Origin: Porphyrobacter sp.
GTDB lineage: Bacteria; Pseudomonadota; Alphaproteobacteria; Sphingomonadales; Sphingomonadaceae
Assembly: GCA_016125555.1 (NCBI GenBank)
Contig: WGLN01000017.1
Location: forward strand, 1-64,000
Direction of reading: 5' to 3'
Length of the DNA stretch: 64,000 nucleotides
Position 1 is the stretch's first letter. Every line of letters starts with the position of its first letter. The notes under the pieces are model-generated. The model saw only the letters and a list, made by a program, of their open reading frames with translations, made no database searches and had not been told where the DNA came from. The position numbers were made by a program, and so were the translations under genes. Shown here piece by piece: positions 15,347-24,411 of the stretch.

Positions 15347-16837
15347 AAAACTAGCGCTTGCGGCGGTTGGGGCCGGGTAATTCACTCGGTCGAGGCGTCG
15401 GGGGTGCGGAGCATGATGGGTCGGCAGGTGGCACAAGTGTCGCTGTTTTACGGTTTTCGGCTCGACGATCATGTGCCCGACGACCACCTTTTGCGTCGGA
15501 TCGACGGACTGCTCGACTTTGGCTTCGTGCGCGAAGCGTTGGCCGATAGTTATAGCGCCGCCGGGCGGCCGTCGATCGACCCCGAGCTGATGCTGCGGAT
15601 GCTTCTGATCGGTTATCTGTTCGGCATCCGGTCCGAGCGTCGGCTGTGCCAGGAAGTGCATCTCAACCTTGCGTATCGCTGGTTCTGTCGCCTCGATCTC
15701 GGCGACGCGGTTCCCGACCACTCGACCTTTTCCAAGAACCGCCATGGCCGCTTCCGCGCGTGCGATCTGTATCGCCTGCTGTTCGAGCAGGTGGTCGCCC
15801 GATGCGCCGCGGTCGGATTGGTGACGGGCCGCGAGCTTGCCGTGGATGGCAGCACGATCATGGCGGACGCGAGTTGGGAGAAGAAGCTGCCCGGGGCGAC
15901 CGCCGCCGATGAGCTACGCGCGCGCGACGTGGTGTCGCGCCCGGTGGCTGAGTATCTGGCTGCGCTCGATGCGGCGCTGCCGCCCGAGCGGGACGAGCAC
16001 GCGACTGTCGAGCCGACCCAGGTCTCGCCGACCGACCCGCAGGCGGCTTTGACGCGCAAACACGGTCCGGCGCGCTATGCCTATGCGATCAACCCGCTGC
16101 TCGATCTCGATACCGACTGCATTCTCGACATCGAAGCCACGCCCGCGCGCTTCTCAGCAGAGGTCGCGGCAGCCCGAACCCTCATCACCCGAGCCAAGGC
16201 GACGCTCGGCATCGCACCCGTCCAGCTTGCGGCCGACAAAGCCTATGGCAACGGTCCGTTGCTCGGGTGGCTGATCAACGAGGGCATCACGCCGCATGTG
16301 CCAGTGATCGACCGAACACGACAGCGCAACGACTTCTTCACCCGCGACGCCTTCCGGTACGATCGCGACGCCAACGTCTATCACTGCCCGAACGACAAGC
16401 GCCTGACGTACCGGGGCACCGCGCAGGCAAGCCAGGTCCGCGCTTATCGCAGCCGTCCCGCCGACTGCGCCGCGTGCGCGCTCAAGCCGCAGTGCACCAC
16501 CGCCAGGCAGCGCGCCGTTACGCGCCTCGTCACCGAAGATGCACGCGATCAGGTCCGCGCCCTCAGCGGCACCGAAGCCTCGACCCGCGCGCGACAGCGA
16601 CGAAAGCGGATCGAGCGCGTGTTCGGGCACCTCAAACGCAACCTCAACCTCAGATCATTAAAGCTGAGAGGCCTGAACGGAGCCGCCGAAGAGTTCACGA
16701 TGGCAGCCGCGGCCTACAACCTCCAGCTGCTCGCCAGGCGGGCAGCGCCAGTGTGATCGCTACCGCCGCGCCGTCATCGCCTCGACGACCACGCCGATCT
16801 CGCAACCGACTTCTTCAACAGCCTCGAACGGTTGTGA
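15324..16837 (+). mobile_element. IS1182-type element, copy B (intact, about 1.5 kb)
   Basis: The left tip TCACAACCGAACGAGACTG followed by TTGAA and the right tip (reverse complement TCACAACCGTTCGAGGCTG, then TTGAA) form an imperfect inverted repeat of about 29 bp around one complete transposase gene. The outer flanks are also inverted: CATGAAG at 15314-15320 and CTTCATG at 16840-16846. No clear direct target repeat is visible. This pattern suggests insertion into a palindrome. Confidence 0.85.
15413..16756 (+). CDS. IS1182-family transposase
   Basis: A 447-residue DDE transposase with the N-terminal DUF772-type domain (DDHLLRRIDGLLDFGFVREAL, GRPSIDPELMLRMLLIGYLFGI, FCRLDLGDAVPDHSTFSKNRHG), catalytic Asp region (GRELAVDGSTIMADAS), second Asp (LAADKAYGNGPLLGWL), a Cys cluster (CAACALKPQC) and the C-terminal Glu region (RKRIERVFGHLKRNLNLRSLKLRGL). 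The frame is intact, in contrast to copy A at 8972. Two adjacent ATG codons (15413, 15416) are possible starts. Confidence 0.9.
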   Translation: MMGRQVAQVSLFYGFRLDDHVPDDHLLRRIDGLLDFGFVREALADSYSAAGRPSIDPELMLRMLLIGYLFGIRSERRLCQEVHLNLAYRWFCRLDLGDAVPDHSTFSKNRHGRFRACDLYRLLFEQVVARCAAVGLVTGRELAVDGSTIMADASWEKKLPGATAADELRARDVVSRPVAEYLAALDAALPPERDEHATVEPTQVSPTDPQAALTRKHGPARYAYAINPLLDLDTDCILDIEATPARFSAEVAAARTLITRAKATLGIAPVQLAADKAYGNGPLLGWLINEGITPHVPVIDRTRQRNDFFTRDAFRYDRDANVYHCPNDKRLTYRGTAQASQVRAYRSRPADCAACALKPQCTTARQRAVTRLVTEDARDQVRALSGTEASTRARQRRKRIERVFGHLKRNLNLRSLKLRGLNGAAEEFTMAAAAYNLQLLARRAAPV

Positions 16838-17184
16838 TACTTCATGAAACGGCGGCTTACGACGTATACACACCCGAAGGTGCACCGACAGCTGACCACC
16901 TTAGTTACCGCCTTTCGCCGTACGATTGGCGGTGCTGGAAACCGGACGCTGCCGGGCGAGCAGACTAACGCCACGAATAGGGCCGCTTACCGACAGTCTG
17001 CTTTTGGACCCGGGAACGCGCGTAACGGCCATTCCTATTCCGCAAGAGCAAATCGCTCTGAGCGTATGAATGCGCGTCACGGGCTCTTTTCAACCCGGCT
17101 GAGCAGCCGACCGCTTCTCCCTCGCTCGCTATTGCTAATCAATCGCATTAAACCTACAGCCTCTCCCGATCCACGGGAGGAACT
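16838..17184. other. Intergenic region upstream of the TonB-dependent receptor
   Basis: About 350 bp from the IS right end to the receptor gene. Open frames here run into the receptor gene in a wrong frame and look spurious. The last 60 bp hold a near-palindromic Fur-box-like site (17130-17150) and a GGGAGG ribosome binding site. Confidence 0.5.
17130..17150. promoter_or_regulatory. Candidate Fur-type box
   Basis: The core TGCTAATCAATCGCA (17133-17147) has 7-1-7 symmetry, and the 21-bp span matches its own reverse complement at 14 positions. It lies 35-55 bp before a TonB-dependent receptor start, as expected for an iron-responsive site. Confidence 0.4.
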
Positions 17185-19347
17185 ATGTTCGAGCTACTGC
17201 CAAATCTCCGTCTCACCGCCTCGATCGCCGCTCTCACGATTGCTGCCGCCGCCGGTCCCGTCCTGGCTCAGGACGACGGCTCCACGAGAGGAGTTGTCGA
17301 AGGGCCGGCGCCCGATGCGGGTATCGTGGTTACCGCCGCGCGCACCGAGCTTCCACCGAGTGCCCTGCCGCTGACGATTGATGTGCTCGGCGGCGAGGCG
17401 TTCGAGGATCAGGTGCTTGTCTCGGGGTCGGTCGTTGATGCGGTGTCGGCGCGCTTCCCCGCGTTCTCGCCGACGCGTGAGAAGCTCTCGGGCGCGGGCG
17501 AAAGCCTGCGCGGGCGCTCGGTGCTGTTCGCGATCAACTCGGTGCCGCAGTCGACCCCGATCCGCGACGGTTCACGCGACGGTTACACGATCGACCCGTT
17601 CTTCATCGACCGGGTCGAGGTGATCTATGGATCGAATGCACTGCAGGGCATAGGCGCGACCGGGGGCGTGGTGAACCAGGTGACCATCGGCGCGCCGGCG
17701 GAGGATGGTGTTTCTGGCCGTGCGCTGCTTATGGGCACGGCGCAGGACGGGTTCGACGGAGAGGCGCTTGGAGGCAAGATCGCCAGCTATGTCGGTTACC
17801 GCGCGGGCGACTTCGACGCCACGTTTGGCGCTGCGTTTGAGCGTCGCGGCGCATTCCTGGATGGCGACGGCAACCGGATCGGCGTCGATGGAACGCAAGG
17901 CGAGATCCAGGACAGCGATAGCTGGTCCGTGTTCGGTCGACTTGGCTACCAGCTTTCCGACACCGCGCGGGTGGAGCTGGTCGCAAACCGCTTCGAGCTT
18001 GAAGGCAACAACAATTACGTGCTGGTAAACGGCAATCGTGCGCTCGGCCTTCCGGCGACCAGCGTCCGCGGGACTACACCAGGGGATCCGCCGACTAACC
18101 GGGCAGAGCTGTTCTCACTTTCCTTCAGCGAGGGCGACCTCGCCGGCGGCGTGCTCAATCTGCAGGCGTTCTACAGCAAAACACTCGACGTGTTCGGCGG
18201 CGGCAGGTTCGCCACATTCCAGGACCTGTCGATCGATCCCACCGGAAAGCTGTTCGACCAGTCGGCGAACCGCAGCCGTAAGATCGGTGGCAAGGCGAGC
18301 TACGAGCGTGCGCTCCCCGGACTTGAAGACCTGGTGTTGACGGTCGGCGTCGACGCGCTGTTCGACCGCACCGCGCAGAGCCTGACCCAAACGGGGCGCG
18401 ACTGGGTGCCGCAGAGCGACTTTCGCAGCCTCGCCCCCTTCGCGCAGGGCAACCTGGCGCTGTTCGACGGGCTGCTGCGACTCGCCGGCGGTGCCCGCTT
18501 CGAGAACGTGCAGCTCAAGGTGCCCGACTTCACCACGCTCGCCTCCTATGGCGCGCAGCAAGTGTCCGGCGGCACCCCGAGCTTCGATCGAGTACTGTGG
18601 AACGGCGGCGTCATCGTCGAGCCGCTGACGGGCGTTCGTGCCTACGGCAGCTACGCGGAAGGTTACACGATTGCCGACGTGGGTCGCATACTTCGCGCCG
18701 TCGACAAGCCAGGAGTCGATGTCGACAACTTCCTCGCGCTCGAGCCGGTGATCTCCAACAACCGCGAAGCGGGGATCGAGGTAAAACAAGGCCCGCTTGA
18801 AGCGAGCGCGAGCTACTACTGGTCGAAGAGCGACCTGGGCTCTTTGCTGGTCGAGAACGCCGACGGCATTTTCGACGTCGCACGCCAGCCGATAGCGATC
18901 GAGGGGCTCGAACTGAGCCTCGCGACACAAACGCCAGTTCCGGGCCTGGTTCTGTCGACCGCCTACAGCCACATCGTCGGCCGAACCGACGAGGATGCCG
19001 ACGGGCTGGTGGACGAGGACCTGGACGGCGCGAACATCTCGCCCGACCGGGTGAACGTGGCGGCGGACTATCGTCGCGGACCGCTCTCGGCGCGGGTCGC
19101 GGGCCGGTTCTACCTCTCGCGCACGTTCAACAATCAACCGGCGCGCGACGACTTCAGCGGCTACGCGCTGATCGATGCGCTCGTCGGTTACGAGACTTCG
19201 ATCGGCGAGCTCTCGCTGGCAGTCAACAACCTGCTCGACGAGCAATACATTACCTACAACTCCGACACTGTGCGAACGACCGACAACGCGCGCTTCTTCG
19301 CCGGGCGTGGGCGGACGTTCGTCCTCGCCTGGCAGAAGGAGTTCTGA
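17185..19347 (+). CDS. TonB-dependent outer-membrane receptor
   Basis: A 720-residue receptor with a signal peptide (SIAALTIAAAAGPVLAQ), a plug domain (EGPAPDAGIVVTAARTELPPSALPLTIDVLGGEAFE, later IDPFFIDRVEVIYGSNALQGIGATGGVVN) and a 22-strand-type barrel ending in the aromatic C-terminus FVLAWQKEF. Such receptors import ferric siderophores, haem or other chelates with TonB energy. The following gene (1-bp overlap) is a PepSY membrane protein, a family often paired with siderophore receptors as a periplasmic or inner-membrane reductase. Together with the Fur-like box this suggests iron-chelate uptake, but the substrate is unknown. Confidence 0.9.
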   Translation: MFELLPNLRLTASIAALTIAAAAGPVLAQDDGSTRGVVEGPAPDAGIVVTAARTELPPSALPLTIDVLGGEAFEDQVLVSGSVVDAVSARFPAFSPTREKLSGAGESLRGRSVLFAINSVPQSTPIRDGSRDGYTIDPFFIDRVEVIYGSNALQGIGATGGVVNQVTIGAPAEDGVSGRALLMGTAQDGFDGEALGGKIASYVGYRAGDFDATFGAAFERRGAFLDGDGNRIGVDGTQGEIQDSDSWSVFGRLGYQLSDTARVELVANRFELEGNNNYVLVNGNRALGLPATSVRGTTPGDPPTNRAELFSLSFSEGDLAGGVLNLQAFYSKTLDVFGGGRFATFQDLSIDPTGKLFDQSANRSRKIGGKASYERALPGLEDLVLTVGVDALFDRTAQSLTQTGRDWVPQSDFRSLAPFAQGNLALFDGLLRLAGGARFENVQLKVPDFTTLASYGAQQVSGGTPSFDRVLWNGGVIVEPLTGVRAYGSYAEGYTIADVGRILRAVDKPGVDVDNFLALEPVISNNREAGIEVKQGPLEASASYYWSKSDLGSLLVENADGIFDVARQPIAIEGLELSLATQTPVPGLVLSTAYSHIVGRTDEDADGLVDEDLDGANISPDRVNVAADYRRGPLSARVAGRFYLSRTFNNQPARDDFSGYALIDALVGYETSIGELSLAVNNLLDEQYITYNSDTVRTTDNARFFAGRGRTFVLAWQKEF

Positions 19348-20459
19348 TGATCCGGATGCTCGCCTGGCTGCATCGCTGGACTGGCGGGCTTGTTGGGCTT
19401 GGCCTTGCGCTGATTGGGCTCTCGGGCGCGCTACTGATCTAGAAGGACGACTGGATCGCCCTCCCTTATGCTGACGCTGCGGCTGTGACTTCGCCCGGAA
19501 CCCTCGCGCGAACCGTCGAGGCGGCGATGGCCGAAGGCGAGCTGTCGCGGATCACCTTCGCAGGTGATTCGCTGGGGCTGCACCAGGCGCTCTATGCCGA
19601 CGGGGGCGGCGCCTACTACGGTCCGCAAGCGCAGATTGTAGCTCGTTGGCAAAGTCAGTGGGACCGGCCGGAACTGTGGCTGTTCGACTTCCACCACCAT
19701 CTCTTTGCTGGCCACACCGGAGAGACGGTCACCGGTGTGCTCGGGCTGATCGGACTGTTGTTCGTGATAAGCGGCACAATCCTGTGGTGGCGGACCCGAA
19801 AAACCTTCAAGCTGCGTGCGTGGCCGGCGCGGATGTCCCGGCCAGCGATCGTGCGCCACCACCGCGATGTCGGCATTTGCGCCGCGCCGCTGCTGCTGCT
19901 CTCGATGGCCACCGGCAGTCTGATGATTTTCGAGCCGATTGCGAAGGTTGTGTTGGCGCCGTGGGGCTCGCTCGAACCTGTCGCCGCGCCCGAACAGATG
20001 CTTGCGGACACGTCGGACGCCGGGACCGATTGGAGGGCGATCTTCGCTGCCGCGGAAGCTCGCTTCCCTCAAGCCGCACCGCGGAGGCTGCAGTTCTCAG
20101 GCAAGTCGGGAGAGCCCCTCACCTTGCGGATGCGCCAACCGTTCGAGTGGACGCCAAACGGCCGCACCTACTTGCGCTTCGATCCGACGGACGGGCGGCT
20201 GCTCTCGGTGGACGATCCCGCGACCGGCACGGCAGCGCAGGCGGTCCAAGAAAAGTTCTATCCGCTGCATGCGGCGAAAGTCGGCGGCTGGCCGTGGAAG
20301 TTGGCGATCACTGCCTCGGGGTTTGTCCTTGCGCTGCTCGGCACGCTTGCCGTGTGGAGCTTCTGGTTCAGAAGGGAAGACCTTCGGAGCAAACCGGCTC
20401 TTGCCGCCCGCCGCCCCGATCCGCGACCGCCGCGGCGATCCGCGTCTCCCGGGGACTGA
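19347..20459 (+). pseudogene. PepSY-associated membrane protein gene with an amber codon
   Basis: The reading frame starts at an ATG overlapping the receptor stop (19347), encodes the expected first membrane segment (MIRMLAWLHRWTGGLVGLGL), hits TAG at 19440-19442 (codon 32), then continues in frame for 339 codons with normal PepSY_TM features: LWLFDFHHHLFAGHTGETV, a membrane segment at LGLIGLLFVISGTILWW, the VRHHRDVGICAAPLLLL segment and a final TM helix (LAITASGFVLALLGTLAVW). No frameshift is present. It is either a one-base pseudogene or is read through by a suppressor tRNA; internal restart is also possible. Confidence 0.8.
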
Positions 20460-20771
20460 AGCGGCGGTGCTGCCGACAGCCTGACAGGGCCATCGGCGGA
20501 GAAGGCCTTGTACGACAGCAGCGGGGCCGACAGCAGACTGGCTGGTTGCAGAAATTGTCCCGGCAAAGCGACAGTCAATTCGCCGACCCGGTGATAGTCT
20601 TGCGCGGCGCTTTGTCACCATAACTGAGGTGGGTGGTGTTTCGAAGATCAGCTTCAGGCGCCGGATCAGACTTCGTGCAAGGTGCGAAGTATCAAAGACG
20701 GCAATTGCCATCAGCATTTTGCGTAGCGGATTCGGGGTGCAGGCACATGGCGCGGATCCGGATCCAGCAGA
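20460..20771. other. Intergenic stretch without a recognised gene
   Basis: About 310 bp between the PepSY pseudogene and the convergent hemerythrin gene. Open frames on both strands are low-complexity continuations of shadow frames. No clear terminator hairpin with a T-run and no insertion-sequence tips were seen. Confidence 0.45.
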
Positions 20772-21533
20772 TCAAATTACGGTATTACCTCCCGTGGCTG
20801 GCGCAGTAAAATCCCCAAGATCTCCAATCTTTAGACGTTGCTCCACAGAGCGAACTCGACGGACCGCCTCATCGAACCCGTCCTCGCCGAATTGTTCGTG
20901 TTCGATCTCCTCGAACTTTTCGGCGAGCTCTTCGAGACGTTTGGACGGCACCGTTTCCTTCCAGGCCGGAAACACGATGGTATCCTCGAAGGCGGCATGT
21001 GCTTCATACATGCGGTTCATCGATTGAAGGGCTCCGGCAAGCCGTTCGGCTTCGCCGGAGGCGACCGATCCGCCTTGAACTGTCGCCAGAATATAATCGG
21101 TGATCTCGCGCCCGCGCTGGTGTTGGGCCAGCAGTGTATCGATCAGGCCGCCCGCTTCACCACCCGACCGCTTCAGTTCGGGGAACAGAAAGCGCTCCTC
21201 GAGCTGGCGCTCGTGATAGTCTTCGCCGAAGGCGCGAAACAGGCTTGCCGCTTCGGCCAAGGCTTGCACATCGACGCTTCCCGGATCGCTGAGAAGACGG
21301 GGTGCGGTTTCGGAATAGACGATGAGGATGCGCCGGAGCACGCCATGCTCGCGCATCAAGTCCTCAACAGCCGATATGCCCTCTCCTTCTGAATGCTCGG
21401 AAGTCTTCCCTGCCGACTGGCTGGACGCCGCCTGGCTGCATGCGGAAAGACCGCTTGCTGCCAGCGTGCCGACAAGACCCGCGGCAAGCAGCCGGCGGCG
21501 CTCGATGAGCTCGGGAAGCGTGGCGTCAGTCAT
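20772..21533 (-). CDS. Exported hemerythrin-domain lipoprotein candidate
   Basis: A 253-residue protein. The N-terminus has a twin-arginine-like region, then a hydrophobic stretch and a lipobox-like LSAC (ERRRLLAAGLVGTLAASGLSAC), so it is probably anchored in the periplasm. The mature part is a four-helix hemerythrin-like domain with the iron-ligand pattern MREHGVLRRIL, HERQLEERFLFPEL, LLAQHQRGREI and HAAFEDTIVFPAW. Such domains bind O2 or NO, or sense redox, at a di-iron site. It overlaps the upstream small gene by 8 bp and is in the PadR-divergent module. Confidence 0.85.
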   Translation of the reverse strand: MTDATLPELIERRRLLAAGLVGTLAASGLSACSQAASSQSAGKTSEHSEGEGISAVEDLMREHGVLRRILIVYSETAPRLLSDPGSVDVQALAEAASLFRAFGEDYHERQLEERFLFPELKRSGGEAGGLIDTLLAQHQRGREITDYILATVQGGSVASGEAERLAGALQSMNRMYEAHAAFEDTIVFPAWKETVPSKRLEELAEKFEEIEHEQFGEDGFDEAVRRVRSVEQRLKIGDLGDFTAPATGGNTVI

Positions 21534-21747
21534 TGCTTTTCCGCCAGGCGGTCTCGTTCTTCTTCTCGTAATCGGAGAAGGCCTTTTCGAGGCCGCCGAT
21601 GACCTCGGCTGCGGTTTCGAACATCGCGCGCAGCTGCGGCTCGTCGACGCGCTCGATATCTGTCCTCAAGTGAGTGCGAAGCTCCTCGAACCGTTCGCGC
21701 ATGTTCCGCGTGTGCGTGGCTGGATCACCGGATTGCTCGTTTTTCAT
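21526..21747 (-). CDS. Small acidic helical protein
   Basis: A 73-residue protein (MKNEQSGDPATHTRNMRERFEELRTHLRTDIERV...), almost entirely charged helix with coiled-coil character and no membrane segment. A GGAGAAAG site supports the start at 21747. It is the first gene of the operon with the hemerythrin lipoprotein, whose start it overlaps, and is divergent from padR. I do not recognise a family. It could be a partner or chaperone of the hemerythrin protein. Confidence 0.65.
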   Translation of the reverse strand: MKNEQSGDPATHTRNMRERFEELRTHLRTDIERVDEPQLRAMFETAAEVIGGLEKAFSDYEKKNETAWRKSND

Positions 21748-21833
21748 GACTTTCTCCGTTATGGGTTGCCGCGAGGTTCGGGCCGACTGGCGCTCGAGCT
21801 CGACAGCTAATACGCGTCCATCCATTATGAGTT

Positions 21834-21854
21834 CCGAAATCGAAATCCGATAAC
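21834..21854. promoter_or_regulatory. Candidate PadR site in the hemerythrin/padR divergent region
   Basis: CCGAAATCGAAATCCGATAA lies 8-28 bp before the padR start. The core GAAATCGAA recurs on the minus strand just before the APC permease gene (24044-24060), suggesting a shared operator. Confidence 0.4.
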
Positions 21855-21861
21855 CAGCGTC

Positions 21862-22197
21862 ATGCCGTCCCAAATCGATCACCACGAAATATTGTCCGGG
21901 TTTATCCGGCTGCATGTCCTCCATCATGCAGCCGAGGGCGAACTCTATGGCAAATGGATGATCGAGGAACTCGCGCATCACGGCTATAATGTGAGCCCCG
22001 GCACGCTTTACCCGATGCTGCATTCGCTGGAGAAGAAGGGCTATCTTTCCTCGCGCAAGGAGCGTGATGGGCGCACCTTCCGCCGGGTCTATACCGCCAC
22101 GCCGCTGGGACGCGAGGCGCTGGGGGTCGGACGCGAGAAGCTACGCGAACTTTTTCGCGAAGTTGTGGCCGGTGAAACGCGCGAACGGTCCGATTGA
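21862..22197 (+). CDS. PadR-family regulator (short type)
   Basis: A 111-residue regulator: one winged helix (EILSGFIRLHVLHHAAEGELYGKWMIEELAHHGYNVSPGTLYPMLHSLEKKGYLSSRKE) and a short C-terminal helix for dimerisation. No strong ribosome binding site precedes the ATG. It is divergent from the hemerythrin operon and convergent with the DoxX/APC operon, 6 bp from the DoxX stop. A nonamer shared by the two promoter regions suggests it regulates both units. Confidence 0.85.
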   Translation: MPSQIDHHEILSGFIRLHVLHHAAEGELYGKWMIEELAHHGYNVSPGTLYPMLHSLEKKGYLSSRKERDGRTFRRVYTATPLGREALGVGREKLRELFREVVAGETRERSD

Positions 22198-22202
22198 TCG
22201 CC

Positions 22203-22697
22203 CTAGCGTGTGATCGATTGTGACCGGGTGCGCTGCCAGAGCCGGTTGTCGAGCGACCAGCGGCCCGATCCGGAAACCAGCATGTAGAGCGCCCCGCACA
22301 GCATCGCCCAGTCGGTCCGGATCTCGTGCGTGAAGCTGAGGAAGCCGTAGCGATCGAGATCGCGCAGGCTGAAGATCCACCATTCACGGCCCAACAGGAT
22401 CGGGATTTTCGTGGAGATGATCGCCACGAGCATGATGACGATGATCGGGACGGCTGCGAGGCGAGAGCCGAAACCGACAAGAAACAGAAGTCCTGCAAGC
22501 AGTTCAAGAACTCCGACCACCGGACCGAAAAACTCAGGCGAAGGAATGCCTATTCCCGTAAACCGACCCGCGCCGAGGATGTCGGGATAGGCGAGTTTTT
22601 GATAGCCTTCGAAAATGAACACGCCCGCGAGCGAGAGGCGAACAAAAATCGCCCATGCCGCTTCGCCGGGTGTGAGCCACCAGGAATTTCGTATCAT
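22203..22697 (-). CDS. DoxX-family membrane protein
   Basis: A 164-residue protein with four membrane segments (AAWAIFVRLSLAGVFIFEG, FFGPVVGVLELLAGLLFLVG, LAAVPIIVIMLVAIIS and a weaker C-terminal one), including the DoxX-type motif FIFEGYQKLAYPDILGAGRFTGIGIP. It is translationally coupled to the upstream APC permease gene (ATGA overlap). It is the second DoxX protein in this island and only distantly similar to the one at 12461. Confidence 0.8.
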   Translation of the reverse strand: MIRNSWWLTPGEAAWAIFVRLSLAGVFIFEGYQKLAYPDILGAGRFTGIGIPSPEFFGPVVGVLELLAGLLFLVGFGSRLAAVPIIVIMLVAIISTKIPILLGREWWIFSLRDLDRYGFLSFTHEIRTDWAMLCGALYMLVSGSGRWSLDNRLWQRTRSQSITR

Positions 22698-24010
22698 GGC
22701 ATTCTCCTGCCGGTGTTTGTCCAAATACGCGGAGCGAAGGTTTTCCAGGCCAGACCCAGAAGGATGAGGCCAAGTCCGATCATCCAGATGGTGAGCGGCA
22801 CCCAGAAGGCGAGAAACAGGCACGCGGCAAGTCCCGCGACCGCCACCCATGCCGGGTAAAGGCGCTGCTCGCGCGGCAGGCGCAGAGCAGCCAGATTGGT
22901 GATGGCGTAGTAGATGAGCACCGTGAAGGCGCTGAACGCCCAAGTGGTCTCGACGCTGCCGATCGAGGCCAGGGCCGCGATCACCACACCCACCGCAATC
23001 ACCGCCGCGCGCGGTGCCGTGCCCTGTTCGCTCAGCCGTGCGAACAGTGGCGGCAGATCGCCCTGCCGGCCCATCGCAAGAACGACACGCGAAAGGCCAA
23101 GGATAAGGTTAAGGAGGACGCCGAGCATCGCGGTTACCGCACCGATCGAAACCAGGGTGGCGAGCAGTGGTCCTTCGAAGGTGCGAGCGGCCAGTTCGAG
23201 CGGCGTGGCCTGCCCCCCAGCAGCGGCAGCGAAGCGCTCCGCTCCGACACTGCCGATGGCGACGATTGAAACCGATATGTAAAGGGCGGCCGTCAGGCCC
23301 AGCGTGACGATGATCGCGCGTGGAATGGTCCGCTGGGGCTCGATCACCTCCTCTCCGAGCGTGGCGATACGGCCATAGCCGGTATAGGCAACGAACATCA
23401 GTGCGGTGGCATAAAGAAAGCTATGTGCGCTGCCCGCGTCGATTGAAGGCAGCAGCGGCACCAAATTGCTGCCACCATCGATAGCCGCGCCGGGCAGTCC
23501 GAGACCGATGAACGAGGCAAGCGCCAGCAGTGTGACCGCAACGATAGCGGCGTTCATCCAGCTCGAACGGCGTATCCCTCCCAGAACCAGGAACGTGAAG
23601 AGAACGACGGCGCCAATGGCCAGGAGCGGCATCAGCCGCAGATCGCCGCTCACCAGCCGAAGCAGATAGGCGCCGAAACCAAGCGCGGCCGTTGCCGCCG
23701 ATGCCGTCTTGGCGCACAGGAACATCCAGCCGGCGGTAAAACCAAGCGACGGGTTGAGATAGCGATATCCATATTCATAGGTGCCGCCACTAACCGCGTG
23801 GCTCGCCGCCAACTGTGCGCTGGAGAGCGCATTGCAGGTAGCCACAAGAGCCGCGATGACGATGGCGAGGATCACCGGAGGTCCAGCAACCCCTGTCGCG
23901 ATGCCGATGCTGACGAACACCCCCGTCCCGATCATCGAGCCGAGACCCATCATGACCGCTCCGCCAAGTCCCAAGTGGCGCTGCAAGCGGCCTGCTGACT
24001 GTGGAGGCAT
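22694..24010 (-). CDS. APC-superfamily amino acid/amine permease
   Basis: A 438-residue permease with about 12 membrane segments. The N-terminal APC signature is present (HLGLGGAVMMGLGSMIGTGVFVSIGIA), as is the central GYGRIATLGEEVIEPQRTIPRAIIVTLGLTAALY. The substrate could be an amino acid, amine or related cation. Cargo operons rarely pair an APC permease with DoxX and a PadR-controlled hemerythrin protein, so the physiological link is open. Start at 24010 follows an AGGACC-type site. Confidence 0.85.
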   Translation of the reverse strand: MPPQSAGRLQRHLGLGGAVMMGLGSMIGTGVFVSIGIATGVAGPPVILAIVIAALVATCNALSSAQLAASHAVSGGTYEYGYRYLNPSLGFTAGWMFLCAKTASAATAALGFGAYLLRLVSGDLRLMPLLAIGAVVLFTFLVLGGIRRSSWMNAAIVAVTLLALASFIGLGLPGAAIDGGSNLVPLLPSIDAGSAHSFLYATALMFVAYTGYGRIATLGEEVIEPQRTIPRAIIVTLGLTAALYISVSIVAIGSVGAERFAAAAGGQATPLELAARTFEGPLLATLVSIGAVTAMLGVLLNLILGLSRVVLAMGRQGDLPPLFARLSEQGTAPRAAVIAVGVVIAALASIGSVETTWAFSAFTVLIYYAITNLAALRLPREQRLYPAWVAVAGLAACLFLAFWVPLTIWMIGLGLILLGLAWKTFAPRIWTNTGRRMP

Positions 24011-24411
24011 ATGGGTCGAAGGTCCTGACGATCAAAGCGAAAACGATATTCGATTTCGTTGGTGCCTGAAATTTCGATGCAGGACAACGTCTTTTTTCGA
24101 AACCGCACGATGATCTCGGCAGGACTCTTCCAACAAAAGGCGAGTTCGCTCACGCCTGTAAAGAGTGGCCAGCGACAGGGCAGTTTCGACAATACCGGTT
24201 TGGTTGAGCGCGCTCGTGCGGGCGAGCAGACATCAGATCGCCGAAGGTGTGAACGGAGCCAGCCGCGCGGCCACAATCTAAGAGACGCAGCACTATTCTC
24301 AGCTACCGGGATCCCTTTTTTCCGAATAGCAGGAAAGAGGCAAAGCGTCCTACACTTCTTATCGCTACGTGCCCTCTGTATGCCGAATGCATCGATGCTT
24401 CTCGATAGAAA
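24011..24411. other. Intergenic region between the APC permease and ars promoters
   Basis: About 400 bp without a convincing gene; one plus-strand frame of 118 codons has no coding character. It contains the permease promoter with a candidate PadR site (24044-24060) and, near 24389-24405, ATCGATGC / TCTCGATAGA half-sites resembling the ars operator just downstream. Confidence 0.5.
24044..24060 (-). promoter_or_regulatory. Candidate PadR site upstream of the APC permease
   Basis: On the minus strand AACGAAATCGAATATCG, 34 bp before the permease start. It shares GAAATCGAA with the site in the hemerythrin/padR divergent region (21834-21854). Confidence 0.35.

Noticed and set aside
16844-17374. 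Open frame of 176 codons after the IS1182-type element
   Set aside because: It runs into the TonB-dependent receptor gene in another frame, is Arg/Ser/Pro-rich and has no recognisable start site.
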